The notes under the pieces: model-generated
Told to the model about the DNA's origin: nothing
Databases searched by the model: none
What the model saw: only the letters and a program-made list of their open reading frames with translations
Part shown: positions 31,799 to 41,134 of the stretch, piece by piece
How positions within the stretch are numbered: position 1 is the stretch's first letter
How the letters are laid out: every line of letters begins with the position of its first letter
DNA from: Marinilactibacillus kalidii
Lineage (GTDB): Bacteria; Bacillota; Bacilli; Lactobacillales; Carnobacteriaceae_A
Direction of reading: 5' to 3'
NCBI RefSeq assembly: GCF_017599325.1
Contig: NZ_JAGFVM010000014.1
Location: forward strand, 62,001 to 126,000
Length of the DNA: 64,000 bases
Program-made: the position numbers and the translations under genes

Positions 31799-32650
31799 TT
31801 ATTCTATGATTTGTACTTCTATTGAACGACGTCCAAATTGAAGTGCTTGCTGAAGGTCAGTCATGTGGATATCAATACGGTTTCCTTGGATTGCACTACC
31901 TGTATCTCCAGCAATAAATTCACCGTATCCAGGTATATTCACTCTAGAGCCTAATGGAATAACACTTGGATCGACAGCAATAACATTTGGTGTTTCTCTT
32001 AAATCGATTCCTGAGAAAGTAACATTTCCTAATTCAGGCTGATTTAATGAGTAAGCTGTTGCTTCAACGGCTACTGTTCTACCACTCTGACTAGCTTGTG
32101 TCGCTTCATCACTTGAAGAAGTCGATACTTCAGGAACAGTCGCTTCTTCAGCTGGTGCTTCTTCAACTTCAGGTTTAGTTTCTTGTACTGCTTCTGGTTT
32201 TTCTTCTTTGGCAACTTCTTCTTTAACTTCGTCTGGTGTTTCTGTCTCGACAACTTCGTCTTCAGAAACGTCATAACTGACAACTTCATCATCATTTTGT
32301 ACAGAGATGATTGATGAATCGCCGCTCAAGTAAATCTTCGTATCTACTTGAATCATGCTACGATTATCAATATCGTTCACTTTAACGAGCTTATCAACAG
32401 AGACATCTGTTGCTTCAGAAATACCCCATAATGTGTCTCCCCATTGGAAGGTGTATTCAATGGCTTCTTCTCCGTCTTGATTAGCCATTTGCTCTTCGAT
32501 TTGTGAAGAAATCTCAGAAACTGTTCTCGGTTGCCAGTTACTTGCTGACATTTCTTCTGCACTTGCTTCGTTTGTTGCGCCAAAAGCGATCATTGATGCA
32601 AATGCGATTGTTGCACCTGCTTTGATTAAATATTTTTGCACTGTAGACAT
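31799..32650 (-). CDS. Secreted LysM and 3D-domain cell-wall protein
   Basis: A 283-residue exported protein: signal peptide 1-32 (cleavage near ASA-EE), a LysM repeat (YTFQWGDTLWGISEATDVSVDKLVKVN, split), an acidic Pro/Glu/Val-rich linker (about 125-190) and a C-terminal 3D domain with IAVDPSVIPLGSRV, AGDTGSAIQGNRIDIHM. The three conserved aspartates of 3D domains are present. The family includes YocH-type autolysins and resembles lytic transglycosylases. The gene is monocistronic with a long upstream region. AAGGAG lies 11 nt before the ATG. Confidence 0.88.
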   Translation of the reverse strand: MSTVQKYLIKAGATIAFASMIAFGATNEASAEEMSASNWQPRTVSEISSQIEEQMANQDGEEAIEYTFQWGDTLWGISEATDVSVDKLVKVNDIDNRSMIQVDTKIYLSGDSSIISVQNDDEVVSYDVSEDEVVETETPDEVKEEVAKEEKPEAVQETKPEVEEAPAEEATVPEVSTSSSDEATQASQSGRTVAVEATAYSLNQPELGNVTFSGIDLRETPNVIAVDPSVIPLGSRVNIPGYGEFIAGDTGSAIQGNRIDIHMTDLQQALQFGRRSIEVQIIE

Positions 32651-33095
32651 AATTTGTCGTGCTCCTTTTCATTTTATCTAGTTTTTATATCGTCTCAACT
32701 ACTGCCGCTTGATGTTCAATAGATTCATCTAACCTTAATCTATCTGCGACCGAGTGTTATCTTACCACGACTAGTCTAAAATAAAAGGGTGTTTTGCTTG
32801 TTGTTATGCCTTTTTAGTATTCCTGTATTATTTCACTTACTTTTTTACAGTTGTGTTTCAATCATGCCTAAGATTGCGACATTGTCAGTAATAAGGAAAA
32901 TTTGTTCGCTTTATGCAATAATTCATACAGTATACGAGAATAAAGCGTATATTCATGCCTGCCATTGACATCTTACTGTCATCTTAACCGTATGATTTCT
33001 TTCATTTAGACCAATATTACACTATTCATTCGAGTTGGCTGTAATATATCATTAAACTCATTAACTTGATTTTTAATTGCATGATCGACTAAAAG
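32651..33095. other. Gene-free region upstream of the LysM-3D gene
   Basis: 445 bp, AT-rich. I find no supported gene. It holds an 8-bp inverted repeat CGCTTTAT (32907-32914) / ATAAAGCG (32940-32947) and smaller repeats. I looked for the conserved core of the c-di-AMP (ydaO) riboswitch, which often precedes wall-hydrolase genes, and did not find it. No clear WalR direct repeat was found. Confidence 0.5.
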
Positions 33096-33863
33096 TCACC
33101 TTGAAATCAGTTGTTTTTGATCATTATAAAACTGTTTATAGGACATAAAACTCGCAATTACGCTGGAAATACTCGTGACTCCAATCAACATAAACATGAC
33201 GACGATTTGATATCTGATCGCTTCTGTTGGTTCGATCCCAGCGAAGATTAATCCTGACATCATACCCGGCAAACTAACTAGACCGACTGTTTTGGTACTA
33301 TCGATTGACGGTGTCATCCCTGTTTTGATACTTTCTCGAATAATCGTCATAGATGCTTGTTTCTCATTCGCACCTAAGGACAACTTTTCTAGTACTTGTT
33401 GTCTTTGATCTTTGAACTTGTCATTTAAGGCGCGATACGTTAATCCGACGGCAACCATCGCATTGCTCGCGATCATTCCGGTAATGGGGACGATTTGTGA
33501 TGGCACCCATTCAATCGTTCCTGTAGCAATTAGTAGCCCTAAAGTCAGCGTAGTCCCTGTGCCTAAAGAAATCAAAGAAATCCGAAGAGAATTTGGCATT
33601 CCTTCACTTCGCTTATGTGCATTGTAAGAAGCATTGAACACGATAAATAAAACCATAGCAAACGTGACCAGTACATTATCTAGATTAAATACGTAGCTTA
33701 AAACATAACCAATCACGAATAGTTGCACGACTGCTCTTAAACCGGCAATAAAAATCTCGTTACCTAGCCCAAGCTTTTGTTTATAGTCAACAAATATCGC
33801 CATGAGTAATAGCCCCGTCGAAAAAAATAAAGACCAGTTGCTGATTTCTAAACTATTCCCCAT
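33096..33863 (-). CDS. fetB: FetB/UPF0014-type ABC permease
   Basis: A 255-residue membrane protein with about seven hydrophobic segments and the family core (GLRAVVQLFVIGYVL, VPITGMIASNAMVAVGLTYRAL, SIKTGMTPSIDSTKTVGLVSLPGMMSG). In E. coli FetAB raises resistance to iron/peroxide stress, probably by exporting iron. It overlaps the ATPase gene by 11 nt, so the two form a transporter. Confidence 0.88.
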   Translation of the reverse strand: MGNSLEISNWSLFFSTGLLLMAIFVDYKQKLGLGNEIFIAGLRAVVQLFVIGYVLSYVFNLDNVLVTFAMVLFIVFNASYNAHKRSEGMPNSLRISLISLGTGTTLTLGLLIATGTIEWVPSQIVPITGMIASNAMVAVGLTYRALNDKFKDQRQQVLEKLSLGANEKQASMTIIRESIKTGMTPSIDSTKTVGLVSLPGMMSGLIFAGIEPTEAIRYQIVVMFMLIGVTSISSVIASFMSYKQFYNDQKQLISR

Positions 33864-34512
33864 GACTATCCTCCATTCTCCCTTTCACGATACGAATGAC
33901 TCTAGTTGATTCTGCAATCTCTGTTTCATCATGTGTCACTTTCAATATCGTCACACCATCTTTTTGATTACGTTCATTCAATAAAGATAAAATTATCTCT
34001 TGGTTTTCGGCATCTAGCGCACTTGTTATTTCGTCTAACAACAAGACTTCTGGCTTGAACAGTAAGTTTCTAACTAGCGCGATTCGTTGCTTTTCTCCAC
34101 CTGATAAAGCATTGACCGGTTTGTCATAGTAGGACGTTGGAAGTTCAACTTGCTTCAAATAGGTCTTGATTTGACTTTCATCGATTTCTTGATCACGTAT
34201 TTCGTAAGGAAATGCCAGGTTGTCTTTTACCGTCTCATCAAATAAGGAAGCATTTTGAAAGAAATAAGATACAGCTTTTCGGTACGTTAATGGATCAATC
34301 GTCTCCAACTGTTCTCCTTTATACGCTATAGTGCCTGATGTCGGTGTAAACAAACTTCCAATCATTTTTAATAAGGTACTTTTTCCGCTTCCTGAAGGAC
34401 CGGTGATCGTTATATTTTCTCCTTTTTGGACATCAAAACTGATGTTTTCTAGGATTTTGGTCTGATCTGTCTGGTAGCTCACGTTTTTCAGTGATAAGAT
34501 TGGTGGATTCAT
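33853..34512 (-). CDS. fetA: FetA-type ABC transporter ATPase
   Basis: A 219-residue ATP-binding subunit: Walker A GPSGSGKSTL, Q-loop SYFFQNASLF, signature LSGGEKQRIAL, Walker B VLLLDEITSALD, H-loop THDE. The pairing with FetB identifies it. ATG 34512 has GGAG 7 nt upstream; the in-frame ATG 34524 has none. It lies in an operon after an amidohydrolase and YitT. Confidence 0.88.
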   Translation of the reverse strand: MNPPILSLKNVSYQTDQTKILENISFDVQKGENITITGPSGSGKSTLLKMIGSLFTPTSGTIAYKGEQLETIDPLTYRKAVSYFFQNASLFDETVKDNLAFPYEIRDQEIDESQIKTYLKQVELPTSYYDKPVNALSGGEKQRIALVRNLLFKPEVLLLDEITSALDAENQEIILSLLNERNQKDGVTILKVTHDETEIAESTRVIRIVKGRMEDSHGE

Positions 34513-34548
34513 TATCTGCTCCATTCTAGCTAAATGAACATTGGTTTG

Positions 34549-35448
34549 TTACTGTAATCCCTGTTCTTCAGCTTCTGTAATTCTTTCTGCCTGTTCTTCT
34601 TGTGAAAGATAGGTAAACCCTTCACCCGTTACCTCTTGTACATGTGAGAGTGTCACAAAAGCATTAGGATCAATGGCTTCCACGATTCGCTTGATGGCTA
34701 ACACCTCTCTACGACTAATAATGATATAGAGAATCTGCTTTTTATTTCCAGTGAAGTGGCCTTTTCCATCCAAAATCGTGATGCCGCGTCCAATTTGCAT
34801 TTCAATTTGTTGCGCAATCTCATCATATTTATCTGAAATGATAAAGAATGATTTTCGTGGATTCAATCCTTCTAATACAAAGTCGATCATTTTGGTCTGG
34901 ATAAACAAATTGATCATCGTTAAAAAGACATTTTCAACACCGATAATAAAGACACTCGGGACAACAATAAAGATATCGATCAACAACAATGCGACTGGTA
35001 TATTGATGCCTAAATATTTTTGCATGAGTTTAGCAAGAATATCGCTTCCGGCCGTTGTACCATGACCTAACATGATGAGACCAATGCCTGCTCCCATAAA
35101 AACGCCAGAACCAATCGGTGCTAGTAATATGGTTTCTGGAATAAAAGCCCAGTTCGAAACCAGTAGTAGCATGACTGAAATGATTCCATTCGCTACGATA
35201 GTATAATTGAGGGTTTTTCTATCTAAAAATCGATAGCCGATTGCGATGATAAAAATATTACAAATAAAAATCGTATATGAGGGTTCGATATCTGACAAAT
35301 AAAACAAAATAAGTGAAAAACCCGTTAATCCTCCTTCTGCAAGGTCATTAGGAACTGTAAATGTGTTTACGCTAATGGCGTATAAAAAAGAACCAATCGT
35401 AATCAATGTGAGGTTCTTGAGGGTTTCCTTAGTAGCAAGTGTCTTCAT
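34549..35448 (-). CDS. YitT-family membrane protein (DUF161/DUF2179)
   Basis: A 299-residue protein: five to six membrane segments (GSFLYAISVNTFTVPNDLAEGGLTGF start, HGTTAGSDILAKL), then a cytoplasmic DUF2179 domain (GRGITILDGKGHFTGNKKQILY, AFVTLSHVQEVTGEGFTYL). Function of the family is unknown. AAGGAG precedes ATG 35448. It overlaps the upstream amidohydrolase by 20 nt, a sign of one transcript. Confidence 0.88.
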   Translation of the reverse strand: MKTLATKETLKNLTLITIGSFLYAISVNTFTVPNDLAEGGLTGFSLILFYLSDIEPSYTIFICNIFIIAIGYRFLDRKTLNYTIVANGIISVMLLLVSNWAFIPETILLAPIGSGVFMGAGIGLIMLGHGTTAGSDILAKLMQKYLGINIPVALLLIDIFIVVPSVFIIGVENVFLTMINLFIQTKMIDFVLEGLNPRKSFFIISDKYDEIAQQIEMQIGRGITILDGKGHFTGNKKQILYIIISRREVLAIKRIVEAIDPNAFVTLSHVQEVTGEGFTYLSQEEQAERITEAEEQGLQ

Positions 35449-37057
35449 TCTTGTTCTCCTTTTTGTACACTTCAATTCCGCCAACGACTGTTGAAAGAAC
35501 TTGGGTATCTTTGATTTGTTCTGGTGGACATGTAAATATGTCTTTATCGATCACGACAAAATCTGCAAGAAATCCGGGTTTCAGTCTTCCTTTGATCTCT
35601 TCTTCAAAACTAGCATAGGCGCTCTCTATGGTATATGCATCTACGGCAGTAAAGACATCCACTGCTTCTTCTGGTAAGAAGCCCGTTTCTGGTTCTCCAT
35701 TCAATCGTTTTCTGGTTACCGCGGAGTAGATGTTTTCCCATGGATTAAATGAGACAATTGGTGCATCCGAGCTGAATGACTGATGTACACCTGCTTTTGC
35801 TAGGGTACCAAATGCGTATGAAGTAGCTGCTCGCTCATGTCCAATACGAGAAAGTACGATAGGGATATCGTCATTCAAAAATATAGGTTGGACATAGGTT
35901 AGGTAACCTTTATCAATCACACGCTCAATCAAATCTTTCCCTGTGATCTGCATGTGGTTCACGCCTAGTCTTAATGTGTTAGGCTTACCGTTCAAAGCTG
36001 CGTCATAGGCATCTAGTATCCGTTCAACGCCCTTATCTCCAATGCCATGAATGATGACTTGAAATTGATGATCGACAGCTAGCTGTACTTCTTTGTTTAA
36101 CTGTTTTTGCGTCTTTGTTTCTACACCAAAGTTCTCTGGGTCATCAGTATACCCTTCTCTCATGGCTGCTGTTCTGGCACCAAGTGTACCGTCAGAAAAT
36201 AATTTTACTGGACCTAATTTGTTATATAGGCTGCCTTGTCCGAATGTATACCCTCTATCGAAGAATGGTTGGATATAATCATCATCATTGAACCAGATTT
36301 GTTGATAAAACCGAATAGTCAGCGCCTCTTCTTGTTCAAGCTCATTATACAAATCGAGAACTTCTTCAATCGTCTCATCTTTAGCATCGTTTGTATGCAT
36401 TGAGGTCAATCCTTGGCTATTTGCCAGACGCATGGTTTTTTTCAGTAATACCTTTTTCTTTTCTTTACTAGACTCTGGCAGATAAGGACGCACAAGATCA
36501 ATAGCACCTTCCGTTAAAACGCCTGTCGGTTCACCATTTTTATCTTTGAGTACTTCTCCACCATTTTCTGATAGAGAATCTTTTGTCAATTTCAGTTGTT
36601 TGATCGCTTTAGAATTCAAGCTCATAATGTGGCGATCCACTCTAATCATAGCGATCGGAATGGTCGTAGAAATTTTATCCAGATCCGCTCTGTCTGGAAT
36701 TTTCTGAATATCGGTGAAATAATTTTGATTCCAGCCTTCTGTATACAAGAAATCATTCTCTGAAAGATTTTTTTCTTTAATATAATTGCGAGAACGTTCA
36801 ATCAGTTCTTTCATAGAAGTGACGTCGGTTATCTCGAGCATATCTAAATATTCAGCCGTCATGAGAAAATGCAAATGAGAATCATTCATCCCAGGAACCA
36901 CCGTCGCACCTTTCAAGTCAATAACTTGAGCCTTTTCGCTATATTTTTCTTTTAACTCATCTTGCCCGACTGCCTTTATGTACGAATCCTCTAAAAGCAT
37001 TGTCGTTGCGAACAGATTTCTTTCCACGTAAATTTTACCATTTATATACAGCTTCAA
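35429..37057 (-). CDS. Amidohydrolase family 3 protein (YtcJ-like)
   Basis: A 542-residue metal-dependent hydrolase. The metal motif HLHF (ATVVPGMNDSHLHFL), a conserved DGTLGARTAAM, VIIHGIGD and the SSDAPIVSFNPWENIYSAV end are those of amidohydro_3 enzymes such as YtcJ and N-substituted formamide deformylase. The substrate is unknown. It starts at TTG 37057, which lies 7 nt after AGGAGG; the GTG at 37093 precedes that site. First gene of the operon with yitT and fetAB. Confidence 0.87.
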   Translation of the reverse strand: MKLYINGKIYVERNLFATTMLLEDSYIKAVGQDELKEKYSEKAQVIDLKGATVVPGMNDSHLHFLMTAEYLDMLEITDVTSMKELIERSRNYIKEKNLSENDFLYTEGWNQNYFTDIQKIPDRADLDKISTTIPIAMIRVDRHIMSLNSKAIKQLKLTKDSLSENGGEVLKDKNGEPTGVLTEGAIDLVRPYLPESSKEKKKVLLKKTMRLANSQGLTSMHTNDAKDETIEEVLDLYNELEQEEALTIRFYQQIWFNDDDYIQPFFDRGYTFGQGSLYNKLGPVKLFSDGTLGARTAAMREGYTDDPENFGVETKTQKQLNKEVQLAVDHQFQVIIHGIGDKGVERILDAYDAALNGKPNTLRLGVNHMQITGKDLIERVIDKGYLTYVQPIFLNDDIPIVLSRIGHERAATSYAFGTLAKAGVHQSFSSDAPIVSFNPWENIYSAVTRKRLNGEPETGFLPEEAVDVFTAVDAYTIESAYASFEEEIKGRLKPGFLADFVVIDKDIFTCPPEQIKDTQVLSTVVGGIEVYKKENKNEDTCY

Positions 37058-37138
37058 CAGTTTCCCTCCTAAATACCTTCTATATTGTATCACGAGATAT
37101 GGCTTTACACACTGCTTTTAAACGTCACTTATCCAATC

Positions 37139-37169
37139 AAAAAAGGTCTAACCTGGTGAGGTTAGACCT
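37139..37169 (-). terminator. Intrinsic terminator of the glycosyltransferase gene
   Basis: 11-bp stem AGGTCTAACCT / AGGTTAGACCT (37144-37154, 37159-37169), followed on the minus strand by a T-run. Confidence 0.85.
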
Positions 37170-37184
37170 ACTCTTATCTCTATT

Positions 37185-37811
37185 TTATAACCAGCTACCT
37201 GTGAACTGGTGAATCCCGTAAGTATTATCCGTTGAGTCCACTTCTCTTGTGTAATAATCTTTTGGAGAAAAATATTCTCGAGGGAAAATATGACAATTTT
37301 CAATTAATTGTTTCGTATTATCTGGTTTCAATCCACGTGCTGTCATGATTTCAGTAATACGAATGACATTTGTCTTTTCATCTCTTGAGCCATCTGGCAA
37401 AATAAATTCACGACCATCATAATCATCGTATAGTTCTTCGATGAATTTGTGATGCGGTTCAGCACCAATAATGCCTGTTGAAATTTCTGTTTCAATTTCA
37501 AAACTGAAAAAGGCTGGTAATGTTCTAAAGTCATCAATCGGTTTAATCAATTCCATGTCCGTATCACAATAAACCCCGCCGTATTCTTTTAATGCATATA
37601 AGCGAGCAACGTCTGATACAAAAGCCCAATCTTCTCTTTCATATGCTTGTTTTGTGTATACACCATGATCTTCAGGCTTGAAATTAGATTCATCCCAGCG
37701 CATAATTTCCCAGTCAGGACAGTATTTCTTCCAACTTGCGAGACACTTCTCTTCTAATTCTCCTAGCTCGTTACCACCAAACCAAGCATAATGAATAATT
37801 TTAGGTATCAT
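37185..37811 (-). CDS. DXD-type sugar transferase (capsular/OCH1-like)
   Basis: A 208-residue cytoplasmic glycosyltransferase: IPKIIHYAWFGG start, SDVARLYALKEYGGVYCDTDMELIKP with the DTD metal motif, and an IHQFTGSWL end. This is the Gly_transf_sug pattern, with enzymes that add a sugar to capsule, teichoic acid or glycolipid. No polysaccharide cluster surrounds it, so its acceptor is unknown. Confidence 0.85.
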   Translation of the reverse strand: MIPKIIHYAWFGGNELGELEEKCLASWKKYCPDWEIMRWDESNFKPEDHGVYTKQAYEREDWAFVSDVARLYALKEYGGVYCDTDMELIKPIDDFRTLPAFFSFEIETEISTGIIGAEPHHKFIEELYDDYDGREFILPDGSRDEKTNVIRITEIMTARGLKPDNTKQLIENCHIFPREYFSPKDYYTREVDSTDNTYGIHQFTGSWL

Positions 37812-37961
37812 ATTCTCTCTCCTCTATTTTGTCAGCTATCATGAAAGTTTCTTGAAAACTCTAATATGATTGTAACAAATAGATACCGAAAAAATCGACT
37901 GATAGGCATTTGAGCCCAAGTTCAGTGCCTTGATTTGATTAAGAAAACACGCATAGATACA

Positions 37962-39362
37962 TCATTCTGCTTCATTAGCGAATCGTTCTCGACTGATTTC
38001 TGTATTGTCTAGCATGGGTTCGATTTTTTTCTTATAGACATGACGCATAACGATTGCCGAGAAGACCACAGCCACACCTTCCGAAAGAACGATTGCCCAC
38101 CAGACTGCATTTACATTTCCAGATAAAGCAAACAAGTAAGCAGCTGGAACCAAAACAATTAGTTGTCTAATTACATTCACCCAAAGGCTTAACATCCCAT
38201 TACCTAAAGCTTGGAAAACAGTTCCCATAATGATACTGAAACCGGCTAACACGAAACTAATACTGATTGTACGTAATGCCGATACGCCAATAGCTGTCAT
38301 TTCCTCAGATGCATTAAATAGCGCTAGTAGTTGTTCTGGGAATGCCTGGAATAGTATCGTTCCAATGAGCATCATGCTCATTGCATAGATTAGACAAATC
38401 TTAATTGCGAGAATCATTCGTTTCTTGTTTCTCGCACCGTAATTGAAAGAAACAATTGGGATCATGCCATTATTCAATCCAAAAACTGGCATAAACGCAA
38501 ATCCTTGTAATCGAATATAAACACCATAAACAGCTGTCGCGGTAGGCGTAAACTGAAGAAGTATATTGTTTAAGAAGAACGTCACTAAAGAGGTGATCGA
38601 TGTCATGATCATTGACGGAATCCCTATAGCATAAATTCGTTTGATGACGCTCCAGTTTGGTCTGAATCCTCGATATTTCATATCTACATCATCATTAAAT
38701 TTCGCATTGAATCCAAAAGCCATCAACGCGGAAATAATTTGAGCAGCTACCGTGGCAATGGCTGCACCATAAACACCCATAGCTGGCACACCGAAAAGCC
38801 CGAATATCAAGATAGGATCTAAAGCAATATTTAAAATGGCTCCCGTTCCTTGCGTAATCATTGTGTAGAATGTTCTACCTGTAGCTTGCAATGTTCTTTC
38901 ATAGACAAACTGCATAAATTTACCGATAGAGAAAACCGTTATGATTGTCGTATACTCAATACCGTACTGAATGATTTGTGGATTATCCGTTTGCGCTTCA
39001 AAGAAAGGGCGAACGAGTGTCAAACCTAGTAGCAAGAAAACAGCATAATGAACAAATCCCAAAAACACACCATTGCTTGCTGTTTCACTAGCCATATCTC
39101 TTCTGTCTTCACCCAGTCTCCTCGATAACTCAGCGTTCATACCAACACCAGATCCGACTTGAATCGCAATCATCAGCATCTGAATAGGATAAGCTAGCGA
39201 TAGAGCTGCCAGTGCTTCTTCGCTGATTTGTGCTACGAACATACTATCAACAACGTTATAAAGTGACTGTACCAACATGGAGATAATCATTGGTAGAGAT
39301 AGATTAAGAACAAGTCGATTCATCGGCATTGTGCCGAGTTTATTTGATTTCATATTTTTCAT
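37962..39362 (-). CDS. MATE-family efflux protein 1
   Basis: About 466 residues and twelve membrane segments in two halves. The N-terminal LGTMPMNRLVLNLSLPMIISMLVQ and VDSMFVAQISEEALAALSLAYP are signatures of the DinF/NorM-like MATE branch of Firmicutes. It uses ion gradients to export drugs or metabolites. The start is uncertain: ATG 39362 gives the usual N-terminus, with only a weak ribosome binding site; the frame is open to 39398. It is not closely related to the second MATE at 46442. Confidence 0.87.
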   Translation of the reverse strand: MKNMKSNKLGTMPMNRLVLNLSLPMIISMLVQSLYNVVDSMFVAQISEEALAALSLAYPIQMLMIAIQVGSGVGMNAELSRRLGEDRRDMASETASNGVFLGFVHYAVFLLLGLTLVRPFFEAQTDNPQIIQYGIEYTTIITVFSIGKFMQFVYERTLQATGRTFYTMITQGTGAILNIALDPILIFGLFGVPAMGVYGAAIATVAAQIISALMAFGFNAKFNDDVDMKYRGFRPNWSVIKRIYAIGIPSMIMTSITSLVTFFLNNILLQFTPTATAVYGVYIRLQGFAFMPVFGLNNGMIPIVSFNYGARNKKRMILAIKICLIYAMSMMLIGTILFQAFPEQLLALFNASEEMTAIGVSALRTISISFVLAGFSIIMGTVFQALGNGMLSLWVNVIRQLIVLVPAAYLFALSGNVNAVWWAIVLSEGVAVVFSAIVMRHVYKKKIEPMLDNTEISRERFANEAE

Positions 39363-39599
39363 TTTATTTATGCACCCACTATTTTTTGTTTGAATCATTC
39401 GATTTTACAGAACTTTTCTAATTATACCGAATGCATGTACCGAAAAGAAGAGGAACGCTTCAATTTCTCAAAATAAATGAAGTGGCACAACATCACTCAC
39501 TTATTCGTTACAAACGAAAATAATTCGAATAACCTACTCACTAAATACAACGATTTCTGATACAATATATGAACATCTACAAGGAAGGAGTCGACTGCG

Positions 39600-40274
39600 A
39601 TGTTTAAATTTCTCAGAAAACTGATTGTACTATCACTTGCTGTCATCTTAGGATTTTGGCTTGCGACGACAAACATTTTGCAAGGCACCATGGCTGGAGA
39701 TTGGCTGAACACGATCGTTCACTATATTCCCGCACCCCAAGAGTGGTCGAATGTTCGTTTACAAGATCCTAGAATCGCCTTAGAAAATATAACGGCTAGT
39801 AAGGCAGAAACCGACAATCCAGTCGTATCTTCTGTTGCTGAAGACCGTGAAAAAAATCCGGATATTGACTATGCAGTCGTTGAACAACGAATCTTTACAC
39901 TATTAAACGAATTACGTGAAAAGCAACAAGTTCCTATATTAAAATCAAATGACACATTGAAAGAAGTGGCCAATATTCGCGCGGTGGAAACAGAAGAATC
40001 CTTCTCTCATACAAGGCCTGATGGGTCAGATACCTTCTCCGTATTTAACGAAGAAGGCATTTCTTATCCTTACAAACTTGTTGGAGAAAATTTAGGTATG
40101 GCAACAAATTATCTGAATGAAAAAGAAATGGCTGAGCTGCTTTTCAATGGCTGGGTAGAAAGTGAAGGGCATTATGAAAATATGATTCGCCCCGAATTTG
40201 AAGAAGTTGGTATTGGTGTTCACTATGATGGAGAGTTTTTATATGCTACTCAAATATTTGGTACGCCTTTATAA
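39600..40274 (+). CDS. Secreted or membrane-anchored CAP-domain protein
   Basis: 224 residues with an uncleaved-looking N-terminal membrane segment (LIVLSLAVILGFWLATT), a variable region and a C-terminal CAP/SCP domain (about 95-224): IFTLLNELREKQQVP, FSHTRPDGS, YKLVGENLGMA, LFNGWVESEGHYENMI and the C-terminal GVHYDGEFLYATQIFG. This is the YkwD-type bacterial CAP family, of unknown function. AAGGAAGGAG precedes the ATG. Divergent from the MATE gene. Confidence 0.85.
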   Translation: MFKFLRKLIVLSLAVILGFWLATTNILQGTMAGDWLNTIVHYIPAPQEWSNVRLQDPRIALENITASKAETDNPVVSSVAEDREKNPDIDYAVVEQRIFTLLNELREKQQVPILKSNDTLKEVANIRAVETEESFSHTRPDGSDTFSVFNEEGISYPYKLVGENLGMATNYLNEKEMAELLFNGWVESEGHYENMIRPEFEEVGIGVHYDGEFLYATQIFGTPL

Positions 40275-40278
40275 TGTC

Positions 40279-40328
40279 AAAACAGAAACAGTGAAGAGAA
40301 GCGTTTGCTTCCTTCACTGTTTCTGTTT
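40279..40328. terminator. Bidirectional terminator
   Basis: 17-bp stem AAACAGAAACAGTGAAG / CTTCACTGTTTCTGTTT between convergent genes; the stop codon of the nitrilase-family gene is inside it. Confidence 0.75.
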
Positions 40329-41111
40329 CTTTGTATATAATTCAGGTCTTCGATCTTTAAAAACGTTGATTTGTTCTTTCACTTCTTTTCGTTGTTTCAA
40401 ATCAAGTGTTGCTGTCAGCCGTTTCACTTCTTCTGCGCTTTCTGCTAACGTTTCTCCTAGTGGGTTCAAAATGATCGAATGCCCACAAAAAGATAATTGG
40501 TTGGCACTTCCCACACTATTTACCCCGATAACAAATAGCTGATTTTCTATTGCACGTGCTTTTAACAATGTCAGCCAGTGTTCAACTCTGGGATGTGGCC
40601 AGGCCGCCGGCACAAAAAGAACTTCAATGTCTTCCAGTGCCATCAAGCGAACCCATTCCACAAATCTTAGGTCATAGCAAGTAATAATACCGACTTTGAT
40701 GCCATCCAGTTCGAATAAACCCAACTGATTTCCTGATGTAAATACCTGATCTTCTCCCGATGGTGAGAATAAGTGGACTTTATGATAGGTGTGTACCAAT
40801 GTGCCTTCTCGGTTGAACTGATAACTAGAGTTGTACAATCGATCGCCGTATCGTGTCGCAACGGTTCCCCCAACAATATTCACCTGATATTGTTTACTCA
40901 ATCGACTTAGTAGTGCTTTAGTGTGCGCTCCTTCTTTATCTGCATTTTCTCTGGGATCGCTCGGATAGAAAGAGACATTCCACATTTCTGGTAAGACAAT
41001 CGTATCCGGATGATCCGTTTCTACCGCTTGTCTAATTGCCTTTTCAACATTTTTCTCGTTGCGGGTAGGATCATTAAAGACAAGATCTAGTTGTAGTGCA
41101 CTGACTTTCAT
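40314..41111 (-). CDS. Nitrilase-superfamily carbon-nitrogen hydrolase
   Basis: A 265-residue hydrolase with the Glu-Lys-Cys triad: IVLPEMWN, TYHKVHLFSPSGE and IITCYDLRF, followed by LFVPAAWPHPRVEHW. It is closest to the omega-amidase/Nit2-like group (YafV/MtnU), which acts on alpha-keto acid amides; substrate not certain. It lies 23 nt downstream of the ROK gene, so they are probably co-transcribed. Confidence 0.87.
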   Translation of the reverse strand: MKVSALQLDLVFNDPTRNEKNVEKAIRQAVETDHPDTIVLPEMWNVSFYPSDPRENADKEGAHTKALLSRLSKQYQVNIVGGTVATRYGDRLYNSSYQFNREGTLVHTYHKVHLFSPSGEDQVFTSGNQLGLFELDGIKVGIITCYDLRFVEWVRLMALEDIEVLFVPAAWPHPRVEHWLTLLKARAIENQLFVIGVNSVGSANQLSFCGHSIILNPLGETLAESAEEVKRLTATLDLKQRKEVKEQINVFKDRRPELYTKKQKQ

Positions 41112-41134
41112 CTTATGCGCCTCTCCTTTATAGT

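Noticed and set aside
32651..33095. A c-di-AMP (ydaO-type) riboswitch before the LysM-3D gene
   Set aside because: Context suggested it, but the conserved core sequences were not found on the coding strand.
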